11,435 bases of DNA from Burkholderiales bacterium. GTDB taxonomy: Bacteria > Pseudomonadota > Gammaproteobacteria > Burkholderiales > SG8-39. The stretch lies in contig JADLDQ010000258.1 of the NCBI GenBank assembly GCA_020846575.1, positions 1 to 11,435 on the forward strand, written 5' to 3'. The position numbers were made by a program, and so were the translations under genes. The notes beneath the pieces are model-generated. The model saw only the letters and a list, made by a program, of their open reading frames with translations. It did not search any database and was not told the origin of the DNA. Numbering within the stretch: position 1 is the first letter of the stretch; the number at the start of each line of letters is the position of its first letter. Positions 1-6,768 of the stretch are shown in pieces.

Positions 1-34
1 GCGCAGTGAGCGGGAGGGTGGCGGATCAGTGCTA
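1..34. repeat. 34-bp near-direct repeat, left copy
   Basis: This copy matches positions 1107-1140 at 30 of 34 bases; the longest shared blocks are GAGCGGGAGG and CGGATCAGTG. The four differences are at positions 7, 18, 21 and 32 of the repeat. Similarity stops within a few bases to the right of each copy, and the left edge of this copy is cut by the window start. Read on the minus strand in the frame L-x-L-I-R-H-P-P-A-x-C, the differences at repeat positions 18 and 21 are silent, as is one at position 35 just past the repeat. This hints that both copies come from a duplicated coding segment rather than a protein-binding site. Confidence 0.6.
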
Positions 35-59
35 GGCTCGGGAGCACCTCATTTCGGCC

Positions 60-440
60 ATGCATGCCCTCGATTCGATCTACCCGCACACCAACAAGGT
101 GGCCCACGGCGTCGAGGTGCCGGCGGGCGCGCGCTACATGCTCACCAGTGGTCAGGTGGACACCCGCCCCGATGGCACCACAGCCCAGTCCGCGACCGGT
201 CAGTCGGAGGAGATCTTCCGGCGTCTCGAGTCAGTCCTCGAAGCCGCCGGCATGTCGTTCGCGGACATCGTTCGCTTCAACGCTGACTTCACCGATCGGG
301 CCTATCGCGACGAGTTCTTCGCGGTTCGCGACCGTATCATGGGTGACCTCACGCCGCGAGCGGCGATCCTTGTCATCAGCGGCCTTGCCCGGCCGGCGCT
401 GAAGATCGAGGTCGAGGCCGTCGCCGCCAAGGCAGGCTGA
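60..440 (+). CDS. RidA/YjgF/Rid-family protein
   Basis: The 126-aa product has the full length of a Rid-family subunit. These proteins form trimers in the cytosol; true RidA hydrolyses reactive 2-aminoacrylate-type enamine/imine intermediates to 2-oxo acids and ammonia, while other subfamilies have other or unknown roles. Visible family features are the early strand ending in TSGQVD (residues 29-34), a helix QSEEIFRRLESVLEAAG (48-64), DIVRFNADFTD (69-79), and the C-terminal GLARPALKIEVEAVA (108-122). R111 corresponds to the conserved carboxylate-binding arginine and E119 to the conserved glutamate of the IEVEA strand. The ATG at 60 fits the usual N-terminus, but the nearest purine-rich stretch, GGGAG at 40-44, is further upstream than ideal. 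A weak two-part hairpin (CGCGG 441-445 with CCGCG 475-479, CCTCT 453-457 with AGAGG 469-473) follows the stop. The subfamily cannot be decided here, so I give no gene symbol. Confidence 0.9.
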   Translation: MHALDSIYPHTNKVAHGVEVPAGARYMLTSGQVDTRPDGTTAQSATGQSEEIFRRLESVLEAAGMSFADIVRFNADFTDRAYRDEFFAVRDRIMGDLTPRAAILVISGLARPALKIEVEAVAAKAG

Positions 441-513
441 CGCGGCGTCTGGCCTCTCCCGCCGGTGAAGAGGACCGCGTGAAACGAACAACGCCGGTTC
501 TCAGAGGTTCTCG

Positions 514-987
514 ATGAATCACCACACCGCCGTCCGAGCCGTCGCGTACCTCGAGGCGTTCAAGGGTCTGGTCGTGCTCGCGGCCGCGTCGGGACTGCTC
601 GCGCTCATTCACAAGGATCTTCACGCGCTCGCCGCGAAGCTCATCGAACATGCGCACCTGAATCCGGCTTCAAAGTATCCACGCATCTTCCTCGACGCCG
701 CTGCGAACATCCATGACGCCAGGCTTGAGCTGCTGGCAATCGGTGCCGCGGCCTATGCGGCTGTGCGTCTGCTCGAGGCGTACGGTCTGTATTTCGAGCG
801 AGTCTGGGCAGAGCTCCTTGCCGCGCTCAGCGCAGTCATCTACATGCCAATCGAAGCGTATGCCTGGTGGAAGCATCCCAGCGTGTTTCGCGCTTCGGTG
901 TTCCTCGTCAACGGCGCAGTGGTGGCATGCATGGTCTGGGCGCTCATTCAACGTCGGCGGGTAGAGCGCACGAACGCGAACGAATAA
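514..987 (+). CDS. DUF2127 family membrane protein
   Basis: The 157-aa product matches DUF2127, a family of small bacterial inner-membrane proteins of unknown function. The typical family pattern is visible: an N-terminal hydrophobic helix preceded by AYLEAFKGL (residues 11-19), then LLALIHKDLHALAAKLIEH (28-46), the motif HLNPASKYPRIFLDAA (48-63), and hydrophobic helices at about 72-90, 101-118 and 127-146, followed by a basic tail RRRVER (147-152). The start is supported by AGAGG at 503-507, six bases before the ATG. It lies 73 bp after the RidA-family gene on the same strand and may be co-transcribed with it, although a weak hairpin occupies the spacer. Its third codon positions look less GC-rich than those of the catabolic genes further right, which suggests a different origin. 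The biochemical role is unknown. Confidence 0.88.
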   Translation: MNHHTAVRAVAYLEAFKGLVVLAAASGLLALIHKDLHALAAKLIEHAHLNPASKYPRIFLDAAANIHDARLELLAIGAAAYAAVRLLEAYGLYFERVWAELLAALSAVIYMPIEAYAWWKHPSVFRASVFLVNGAVVACMVWALIQRRRVERTNANE

Positions 988-1000
988 GTGATTCAATCCG

Positions 1001-1013
1001 CCGGCGAAGCCGG
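1001..1013. terminator. Small GC hairpin after the DUF2127 gene
   Basis: CCGGC (1001-1005), loop GAA, GCCGG (1009-1013) form a perfect 5-bp stem 14 bases after the stop codon at 987. Only TATT follows, not a T-tract, so intrinsic termination is possible but weakly supported. Confidence 0.25.
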
Positions 1014-1106
1014 TATTGCCTGCCGGTGCGCCGGATGTTGGCGCTTGAGCTCGCCCCGCTTCGCGTGCTACGCGGCCTATGACAAATTGCCCCATGCCGG
1101 CCCGCA

Positions 1107-1140
1107 GCGCAGAGAGCGGGAGGATGACGGATCAGTGGTA
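1107..1140. repeat. 34-bp near-direct repeat, right copy
   Basis: This is the partner of positions 1-34, with 30 of 34 bases identical and an offset of 1106 bp. The two copies bracket the RidA and DUF2127 genes. This copy overlaps the 3' edge of the suspected cupin-like relic, whose minus-strand reading runs on through LPLIRHPPALC. Confidence 0.6.
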
Positions 1141-1279
1141 AGAATTGGATACCGTGAGTCGAAGCCGCCTTGGCGAGCTTCTGCGTCTGCGGCCTGGGGA
1201 TCTCGGTCGCCCCCTCGAAATACCGCCGGACCTCCTCGCTGCCCTGCGGATCGCGGGTGCCGGCCCCGCGAATGCCAGG
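1130..1279 (-). pseudogene. Possible decayed cupin-like C-terminus
   Basis: Reading the minus strand downward from 1279 gives an uninterrupted segment including EEVRRYFEGATEIPRP and KLAKAASTHGIQFLPLI. The ending pattern (a helix, then H/Y-G-I-x-F/I-L-P) resembles the last 40 or so residues of small cupin-domain proteins. A TGA at 1280-1282 interrupts the frame just upstream, there is no start codon or cupin barrel motif, and no stop occurs where a cupin would end. The identification rests on motif resemblance only and could be chance. Confidence 0.25.
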
Positions 1280-1313
1280 TCACGCGCCCAGCAGAGCCAT
1301 CAGGCCGTGGTAG

Positions 1314-1330
1314 CCCGTAACAGCTACGGG
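1314..1330. other. Hairpin CCCGTA-ACAGC-TACGGG
   Basis: A perfect 6-bp stem (1314-1319 with 1325-1330) encloses a 5-nt loop. It can be lengthened by a G-T and an A-T pair outward. It lies about 140 bp beyond the amidohydrolase stop on the minus strand, so it could help end that transcript, but no T-tract follows in either direction. Confidence 0.3.
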
Positions 1331-1466
1331 TTGCCGCTCTCCTGGTCTGCGAGATCACCACGGATGGTCTCCCAGTCTGCGAGCGCAATGGACACGGGAA
1401 CAACAACCGTGATACCCGTGATGTGACGACAGGGACGCAAAGGAATGCGTGGTATTGCACCTCGGC

Positions 1467-2504
1467 TCATGGCGCCGCCGCCCGCTCTCGGCCCGCCGGC
1501 AGCCTGAACAGCTTCTCGGCGTTCCCCGAGTAGATCCTCGTGCGCTCCTCCTCGGTCACCGGCGTCCCGTCCATGAACTTCACCCCGTCCTCCACCGACT
1601 CGTAGGGGTAGTCCGCCGCGAACATGATCCGGTCCACGCCGAGCACGTCCAGCGACAGGCGCAGCGCCCCGTCGTGCATCACGCCGCTGGTGGTGATGAC
1701 AAAGTTCTCCAGGAAGTATTCGCTTGGCAGCCGCGGCAGCGAGCCGTGCGCGCCGATCTTCACGCCCAGCCGGTAGCGGTTGTCGATGCGCTGCAGCCAG
1801 AAGGGCATGCCCTCGCCCATGTGGCCGAGGATGATCTTCAACTTCGGGAAACGCACGAACACCCCCCCCATGATGAGCCGCATGACGTGCAGCCCCGTCT
1901 CGGCGGCGAAGCCCCAGCCGGCCCAGTACAGCCCGTAGTCGAGGTACGGCCCGACCATCGACGGCGCAGGCTCGCGCGGGTGGAGGTAGATGGGAACATC
2001 GAGCGCCTGCGCCGCCTCGAAGATCGGCCAGTACTTCGGGTCGTCGAGGTATTCGCCCATGGTGTGCGAGTTGATGAGCGCCCCGCGCAGCTCGAGCTGC
2101 CCGACGGCGCGCTCCAGTTCCCTGGCCGCGCTGTGCGGGTGCTGGGGGGCGAGAGCCGCGAGACCGGCGAAGCGGGCCGGGTGCCGCCGCACGGCCTCGG
2201 CCAGCACGTCGTTCGCCTGCCTCGCCAGGGCCGTCCCGGTGACGGCGTCGAACACCTGCACGCCCGGGGAGGTGATCGAGATCACCTGCATGTCGATGCC
2301 GGTCGCGTCCATGTGCGCGATGCGACCGGCGCCGAGGTCGGTGAGCCGCGCGTGGACCATTTTCGTGCCGGGGTTGTCCGCGAGGATGCTCGCGCCCATC
2401 GCGCGGAAGCCGGTTTCGGCGAACTTGCTCGAGAGCGCCTTGCCCCACTCCTTCGCGATCTCGTCGGTGACGAAGGCCTCCTCTACTGCGATGCGTCGTG
2501 GCAT
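1467..2504 (-). CDS. Amidohydrolase-2 (COG2159) protein, LigW/gamma-resorcylate decarboxylase-like
   Basis: The 345-aa product is a TIM-barrel amidohydrolase of the group containing gamma-resorcylate, 2,3-dihydroxybenzoate and 5-carboxyvanillate decarboxylases, which use one divalent metal to remove a carboxylate from an aromatic acid or act as hydrolases. The likely metal ligands are visible: E8 or E9 in AVEEAF (6-11), H175 in YLHP (173-176), H228 in GHMGE (227-231) and D298 in AADYP (296-300). The N-terminal motif is EEAF rather than EEHF, so the second histidine found in gamma-resorcylate decarboxylase is alanine; as I recall, LigW-type enzymes have this pattern. I chose the start at 2504 because AAGGGA lies eight bases upstream and the family begins there; the frame stays open to 2555, but those 17 residues fit poorly. 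It lies 123 bp downstream of the DUF853 gene on the same strand. The substrate cannot be deduced. Confidence 0.85.
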   Translation of the reverse strand: MPRRIAVEEAFVTDEIAKEWGKALSSKFAETGFRAMGASILADNPGTKMVHARLTDLGAGRIAHMDATGIDMQVISITSPGVQVFDAVTGTALARQANDVLAEAVRRHPARFAGLAALAPQHPHSAARELERAVGQLELRGALINSHTMGEYLDDPKYWPIFEAAQALDVPIYLHPREPAPSMVGPYLDYGLYWAGWGFAAETGLHVMRLIMGGVFVRFPKLKIILGHMGEGMPFWLQRIDNRYRLGVKIGAHGSLPRLPSEYFLENFVITTSGVMHDGALRLSLDVLGVDRIMFAADYPYESVEDGVKFMDGTPVTEEERTRIYSGNAEKLFRLPAGRERAAAP

Positions 2505-2526
2505 GGAATCGTCCCTTATCGGTAAT

Positions 2527-2563
2527 GCTGGACAGAGGTATCTGGCGGAATTCATTGTCCAGC
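2527..2563. promoter_or_regulatory. 8-bp inverted repeat upstream of the amidohydrolase gene
   Basis: GCTGGACA (2527-2534) and TGTCCAGC (2556-2563) are perfect inverted copies separated by 21 bp, 23-59 bp upstream of the chosen start. The layout would suit a dimeric regulator or a leader hairpin. No clear -35/-10 pair is visible nearby. Confidence 0.35.
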
Positions 2564-2627
2564 CGGCACAGTCGCCGCCCGGCGCGGGCAGCGCACGCGC
2601 ATGCCGTTCGCCTCGACCTGCGCCGCC

Positions 2628-4145
2628 TCAGCGGCGGCGCCCGAGCAGCGACCCCAGCACGCCCCGGATGAGCTCGCGGCCGACCTGCGAGCCGATGCTG
2701 CGCACCGCGCTCTTGGCAGCCGCCTGCACCAGGCCTTCGGTGCCGCGGCCTCCGCGAGGCCCGGTGCGGCCGAACAACAAGTCCTGGAGCACCCCCGCGG
2801 TCGGCGACGGCGCGGAGCTTCCGGCGGGCGCCGCACCGGCGGGCGCACCGGCCGGGGACGCGGCCGCCTGCCCCGCGCGCGCGGCGAGCACCTCGTACGC
2901 CGACTCGCGGTCGACCTGCTTCTCGTAGTGGCCGCGCAGCGTGGAGGCCTCGATGACGGCCTTGCGCTCGGCATCGCTGATCGGCCCCAAGCGGCTACCC
3001 GGCGGGACGATGTACGCCCGCTCGGTCTCGCCGGGCCGCGCCTTCTCGTCGAGCAGCGACACCAGCGCCTCACCCACGCCCAGTTCGGTGATCGCCTTCT
3101 CGATGTCCAGGCCCGTCCTGGGCCGCATGGTCTGCGCGACGCTGCGCACCGCCTTCTGGTCCCTGGGCGTAAACGCGCGCAGCGCGTGCTGCACCCGGTT
3201 GCCCAGCTGCCCGAGCACCGTCTCGGGAACGTCCAGCGGGCTCTGCGTCACGAAGTACACCCCGACGCCCTTGGAGCGGATCAGCCGCACCACCTGCTCG
3301 ATCTTGTCCTGCAGCGCCCTGGGCGCCTCGTCGAAGAGCAGGTGCGCCTCGTCGAAGAAGAACACCAGCTTCGGCTTGTCCGCGTCGCCGACCTCTGGCA
3401 GGTTCTCGAACAGCTCGGCCAGCATCCACAGGAGGAACGTGGCGTAGAGCCGCGGCGAAGTGAACAGCTTCTCGGCGGCGAGGATGTTCACCACGCCGCG
3501 GCCCTTGTCGTCGGACTGCATCAGGTCCGCGATGTCGAGCATCGGCTCGCCGAAGAAGCGTTCGGCGCCCTGCGACTCGAGTGTCAGCAGGCCCCGCTGC
3601 ACCGCGCCCACGGATGCCGCCGAGACGTTGCCGTAGTGGGCGCGGATGCGCGCGGCGTTCTGCGCCACGAAGGTGAGCATCGCGCGCAGGTCCTTCAGGT
3701 CGAGCAGCGCGAGCCCGTTGTCGTCGGCCGCCTTGAACACGATATTGAGCACGCCCTCCTGGGTCTCGTTCAGACCGAGCATGCGCGACAGCAGCAGCGG
3801 TCCCATGTCGGAGACGGTCGCGCGCACCGGGTGGCCGCAGGCGCCCAGCACGTCCCAGAACACCACCGGGCAGGCCTCGTATTGCGGTTTCACGCCCAGC
3901 ATCCCGAAGCGCTCCTCGATCTTCGCGTTGCCGCCGCCCGGGCAGGCCATGCCCGCGAGGTCGCCCTTGACGTCGGCCATGAACACCGGCACGCCGATCG
4001 AGGAAAAGCCCTGCGCCAGTCCCTGCAGCGTCACCGTCTTGCCGGTGCCCGTGGCCCCGGTCACCAGGCCGTGGCGGTTGGCGAACTGCGGCAGCAGGCG
4101 GCATTCGGCGCCTTCCCGGCGGGCGACGAGGAGCGAGCGGTCCAT
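2628..4145 (-). CDS. DUF853 family HerA-like ATPase (YjgR-type)
   Basis: The 505-aa product matches the length and domain plan of E. coli YjgR, a DUF853 protein related to HerA/FtsK P-loop ATPases. The N-terminus PLLVAR-like segment is followed by the Walker A motif GATGTGKT (residues 30-37), then VPVFMADVKGDLAG (52-65), the Walker B strand LVFFFDEAH (260-268) with D265/E266, and the sensor-like YFVTQSPLDVP (297-307). A low-complexity Ala/Pro/Gly linker (about 425-450) leads to a C-terminal segment GLVQAAAKSAVRSIGSQVGRE-type helix and a basic end LGRRR. The exact cellular role of this family is not established; DNA translocation or a helicase-like activity is assumed from homology. The ATG at 4145 matches the family start, but no Shine-Dalgarno sequence is visible in front of it. 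The same frame stays open far upstream (to 6071), which I regard as an artefact of high GC. The gene may share a transcript with the downstream amidohydrolase. Confidence 0.9.
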   Translation of the reverse strand: MDRSLLVARREGAECRLLPQFANRHGLVTGATGTGKTVTLQGLAQGFSSIGVPVFMADVKGDLAGMACPGGGNAKIEERFGMLGVKPQYEACPVVFWDVLGACGHPVRATVSDMGPLLLSRMLGLNETQEGVLNIVFKAADDNGLALLDLKDLRAMLTFVAQNAARIRAHYGNVSAASVGAVQRGLLTLESQGAERFFGEPMLDIADLMQSDDKGRGVVNILAAEKLFTSPRLYATFLLWMLAELFENLPEVGDADKPKLVFFFDEAHLLFDEAPRALQDKIEQVVRLIRSKGVGVYFVTQSPLDVPETVLGQLGNRVQHALRAFTPRDQKAVRSVAQTMRPRTGLDIEKAITELGVGEALVSLLDEKARPGETERAYIVPPGSRLGPISDAERKAVIEASTLRGHYEKQVDRESAYEVLAARAGQAAASPAGAPAGAAPAGSSAPSPTAGVLQDLLFGRTGPRGGRGTEGLVQAAAKSAVRSIGSQVGRELIRGVLGSLLGRRR

Positions 4146-4221
4146 GGCGGGAGGGATGTGCTGGAGGAGAAGGCATATTACCCGAGCACACCGCGGAGCC
4201 CGCGCGCGCCCGGCGCGAACA

Positions 4222-4302
4222 GCGGCGCCCGGCTGCTTGCCGACCGCCGCCGCAGGCGGCGTGAGCTTCACGCCGTTCGCGCGGTGCTGCGGCGCCCGGC
4301 TG
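4222..4302. repeat. 14-bp direct repeat pair
   Basis: GCGGCGCCCGGCTG occurs at 4222-4235 and again at 4289-4302, 67 bp apart. The second copy directly precedes the -10-like TTAGAAT. This could be a duplicated regulator site, or chance in GC-rich DNA. Confidence 0.35.
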
Positions 4303-4500
4303 TTAGAATCCGCGCGGCTGCAGCGCTCGCGCAAGGAGTTCGCCGACCGCATCCGGGGGCTGAACCTGGAACTGAAGTAGAACCGCGGCCCAGGACGAAC
4401 GCAGCGCGCACCGTGCCTCCCAGCAGGCTGCCGCTGTGTCGACCACCGGTTCGCGCGGCTATCGGTCCCAGGGCGTGATGGTGGCGCCGGACATTCACGG

Positions 4501-4548
4501 TCCTCGATCCCGTTGCAATGCGCGAGCGCATTGCAACGGGATCGAGGA
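4501..4548. repeat. Perfect 48-bp palindrome (23-bp arms, 2-nt centre)
   Basis: The left arm (4501-4523) runs from TCCTCGATCC to GCAATGCGC, the centre is GA (4524-4525), and the right arm (4526-4548) from GCGCATTGC to GGATCGAGGA is its exact reverse complement. All 23 pairs match, and symmetry stops at the first flanking base on each side. It ends 86 bp before the start of the hydantoinase-like gene. As RNA it would form a very stable hairpin in that gene's leader. No T-tract follows. Candidate identities are a REP- or MITE-like dispersed element, an attenuator or terminator, or a tandem operator. Confidence 0.85.
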
Positions 4549-4634
4549 GCAGCCGGCTCTTTCGCATCCCTGGGAGCGGTCGTCAAATCGCAGATCTCGT
4601 ACCCCGCACGGACCGGACTGAATTCCACACTCTC

Positions 4635-6686
4635 ATGAACGCGTCGAACCCCACCCTGCGCGTCGCCGTGGACATCGGCGGCACCTTCACCGACCTCGCC
4701 GCCGTGGACACCGCGACCGGCAAGCGCTGGTTCGCCAAGGCCTCCACCACGCCCGACGATCCGACGCGCGGCATCGGACACTGCCTGGACAGGCTCGCGG
4801 CGCCGGGCGCCTCGTTCGAACTCTTCGTGCACGGCACCACGCTGGTCATCAACGCCTGCCTGGAGAAAGACGGCGCGCGCACCGCCCTCGTCACCACCGA
4901 AGGCTTTCGCGACGTGCTGGAGATCGGCCGCGGCAACCGCACCGAGTCGTTCAACTACCTGTTCCGCCGCCACGAACCCTTCGTGACCCGAGAGTTCCGG
5001 TTGGAGGCGCGCGAGCGCATGCGCGCCGACGGCACGGTGGCGGTGCCGCTGGACGAGCAGCACCTGCTCACGGTGCTGGAGGCCGCAAAGAAGAAAGGGG
5101 CGCAGGCGATCGCCATCTGCTTCCTGCACGCCTACCGCAACCCCGAGCACGAGCGGCGCGCCGCCGAGATCGCCTCGAAGTACTCGGACTGGTTCGTCAC
5201 CGCGTCCCACGAACTCTCGCGCGAGTACCGCGAGTACGAACGCACCTCGACCGCGGTGCTCAACGCCTTCGTCGGCCCCAAGGTGAGCCGCTACCTCGGC
5301 ACGCTCGAAGCGCTGCTCGCGCGGCGCGGTTTCCGCGGCAGGTTCTTCCTGATGGAATCCAACGGCGGCGTCGCCGACGCGCCCACCGTCAAGCGGCTGC
5401 CGGTGCTGCTGATGGAATCCGGCCCGGTGGGCGGCATCGCCGGCTCGATGAAGCTCGGCGAGCGCATCGAGCGCAGAAACCTCCTCACCTTCGACATGGG
5501 GGGCACCACCGCCAAGGCGGCGCTCGTCCAGGACGGCGCGGTGAGCTTCGACTCGCTCTACTACGTCGGCGGCTTCGAGCACGGCTACCCGCTGCAGACC
5601 TCGGTGGTGGACGTGGTCGAGGTGGGTGCGGGCGGCGGCAGCATCGCCTGGATCGACGAGCTCGGCTCGCTGCACATCGGGCCCAAGAGCGCCGGCGCGC
5701 ACCCCGGGCCGGCGGCCTACGGCCTGGGCAACGAGCAGCCCACCGTGACCGACGCCAACATCCAGCTCGGGCGCCTGGACCCGAGCCGCTTCCTCGGCGG
5801 GGAGATGATGATCGACGCCTCGCTCTCCCGGCGCGCGCTGGAGAAGCTGGGTGCGAAGCTCGGCTACGACGCCCGGCAGATGGCCGCCGGCATCATCCAG
5901 ATCGCCAACGTGACCATGTCCGGCGCCCTGCGGCGCGTGTCGATCGAGCGCGGCAAGGACCCGCGCGATTTCACCCTGGTCGCCTACGGCGGCAACGGGC
6001 CGCTGCACGCCGCGGAGCTGGCCGAGGAGCTGGGCATTTCGACGCTGCTCGTACCGCGAATGCCGGCGCACTTCTCGGCCTTCGGCATGCTGCTCGCCGA
6101 CGCGCGCTACGACGCCTCACAGACCTGGACCACCGAGCTGCCGGATTCGGGTGAGCGCGTCGAGGGCCTCGCCGCTGCGCTCGGGGTGCTGCAGGAAGGC
6201 CTGGCGAATTCGGTCAGCGCCCACCTCGGGCCGCAGGCGTGGCTGCGTTTCGAGAACTACGCCGAGATGCGCTACCGCGGCCAGGACCAGACGGTGAAGG
6301 TGAGGCTCGGGGAGGACCTCTCGCCCGCGGCGCTCAGGCGTGCCTACGACGCCACCTACCTCGAGCGCTACGGGCACGTGAGCCCGATCCGAGTGCAGAT
6401 CGTGTCGCTGCGCGTCTCCTGCCAGGCGCCGCTGGGGGCGAAGCACGACCTCGCCGAGGACGCCGCCCCGGGCGCGGCGCGGGCATCCACCAGCCGCGAG
6501 GTCTGGTCCGCGAAGGCCGGGCGGTTCCTGCGCTTCGAGGTGCACGAGCGCGAGGGGATGAAGCCCGGTGCCGCCCTCGCCGGCCCCTGCCTCATCGACG
6601 ACCACGCCACCACCACCAACGTGCCCGAGGGCTGGAGCGCGAGGCTGCTCCCGGCGGGGCTGATCGAGCTGACGCGGGACGCCTGA
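4635..6686 (+). CDS. Hydantoinase/oxoprolinase family A-type protein (HyuA-like)
   Basis: The 683-aa product has the full length of the HyuA/acetone carboxylase beta-type family, whose ATP-binding, sugar-kinase-like fold activates amide or carboxylate substrates (N-methylhydantoinase, 5-oxoprolinase, acetophenone or acetone carboxylases). Motifs in order are VDIGGTFTD (12-20, first phosphate loop), VHGTT (65-69), YERTSTAVLNAFVGP (201-215), MESGPVGG (260-267), FDMGGTTAK (286-294, second phosphate loop), VEVGAGGGSIAW (328-339) and GPKSAGAHPGPAAYG (349-363). The start at 4635 matches the family N-terminus; no clear Shine-Dalgarno sequence precedes it, and the frame upstream runs through the palindrome and is not credible as protein. 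Such proteins normally work with a B-type subunit encoded next to them, but the next gene downstream is convergent and unrelated, so the gene appears to stand alone. The substrate is unknown. Confidence 0.93.
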   Translation: MNASNPTLRVAVDIGGTFTDLAAVDTATGKRWFAKASTTPDDPTRGIGHCLDRLAAPGASFELFVHGTTLVINACLEKDGARTALVTTEGFRDVLEIGRGNRTESFNYLFRRHEPFVTREFRLEARERMRADGTVAVPLDEQHLLTVLEAAKKKGAQAIAICFLHAYRNPEHERRAAEIASKYSDWFVTASHELSREYREYERTSTAVLNAFVGPKVSRYLGTLEALLARRGFRGRFFLMESNGGVADAPTVKRLPVLLMESGPVGGIAGSMKLGERIERRNLLTFDMGGTTAKAALVQDGAVSFDSLYYVGGFEHGYPLQTSVVDVVEVGAGGGSIAWIDELGSLHIGPKSAGAHPGPAAYGLGNEQPTVTDANIQLGRLDPSRFLGGEMMIDASLSRRALEKLGAKLGYDARQMAAGIIQIANVTMSGALRRVSIERGKDPRDFTLVAYGGNGPLHAAELAEELGISTLLVPRMPAHFSAFGMLLADARYDASQTWTTELPDSGERVEGLAAALGVLQEGLANSVSAHLGPQAWLRFENYAEMRYRGQDQTVKVRLGEDLSPAALRRAYDATYLERYGHVSPIRVQIVSLRVSCQAPLGAKHDLAEDAAPGAARASTSREVWSAKAGRFLRFEVHEREGMKPGAALAGPCLIDDHATTTNVPEGWSARLLPAGLIELTRDA

Positions 6687-6740
6687 GGCGCGCGGGCGCC
6701 ACCGCCTGGGGGGATCCGCCCGAAACAGGGCCCGCGCGCC
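6687..6740. terminator. 11-bp inverted repeat between convergent genes
   Basis: GGCGCGCGGGC (6687-6697), beginning directly after the hydantoinase-like stop codon, is the exact reverse complement of GCCCGCGCGCC (6730-6740), with a 32-nt loop. It sits between genes that point at each other and could stop transcripts in both directions. There is no T-tract, so the call rests on position and symmetry. Confidence 0.4.
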
Positions 6741-6768
6741 GTACCGCGCTGCGGGGCCTGCCAGCGGC

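Larger units (their letters stand above)
988..1466. other. 479-bp region without an intact gene
   Basis: No open frame here looks like a complete protein on either strand. The region holds a small hairpin after the DUF2127 stop, the right copy of the 34-bp repeat, a second hairpin at 1314-1330, and minus-strand stretches that read like decayed genes. One stretch, at about 1130-1279, resembles a cupin C-terminus. Another, ending at the stop codon 1324-1326, reads VVVPVSIALADWETIRGDL in its final part and recalls the C-terminal half of Phd/YefM-like antitoxins. The antitoxin comparison is weak because the conserved N-terminal half is absent. I read the whole as a small graveyard of degraded coding sequence between the RidA/DUF2127 block and the amidohydrolase gene. 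Confidence 0.5.
4146..4634. other. 489-bp divergent intergenic region
   Basis: This region separates the DUF853 gene (-) from the hydantoinase-like gene (+) and must hold both promoters. Visible elements are a hairpin CGCCGCC-GCA-GGCGGCG (4245-4261), a 14-bp direct repeat GCGGCGCCCGGCTG (4222-4235 and 4289-4302), a -10-like TAGAAT at 4304-4309 without a good -35, a -10-like TAATAT on the minus strand (4175-4180), and the perfect 48-bp palindrome at 4501-4548. A plus-strand stretch ending at the TAG 4378-4380 reads RSRKEFADRIRGLNLELK and looks protein-like, with AAGGAG in front, but it has no start codon and I cannot assign it. I see no complete gene. Confidence 0.6.

Noticed and set aside
1124..1141. 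Micro-frames ATG-ACG-GAT-CAG-TGG-TAA here and GTG-GCG-GAT-CAG-TGC-TAG in the left repeat copy, both preceded by GGAGG-like bases.
   Set aside because: Most differences between the copies change the encoded residue in this frame but are silent in a minus-strand frame, so a conserved leader peptide is not favoured.
1324..2448. A 374-codon minus-strand frame overlapping the amidohydrolase in another frame.
   Set aside because: Most of it is arginine-rich shadow. Only its last 30 or so residues, outside the gene, read like protein and are mentioned as a weak relic.
2601..4478. A 625-codon plus-strand frame antisense to the DUF853 gene.
   Set aside because: It is rich in R, H, E and L without domains and mirrors a well-supported gene; a GC-rich shadow.
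4518..4634. An earlier in-frame ATG at 4518 for the hydantoinase-like gene.
   Set aside because: It lies within the palindrome and adds residues unlike the family N-terminus, which begins shortly before VDIGGTFTD.
2628..6071. A continuous 1147-codon minus-strand frame running from inside the hydantoinase-like gene through the DUF853 gene.
   Set aside because: Only the last 505 codons match a protein family, starting at 4145. The upstream part is antisense to a clear gene and crosses the palindrome; high GC removes stop codons from such frames.
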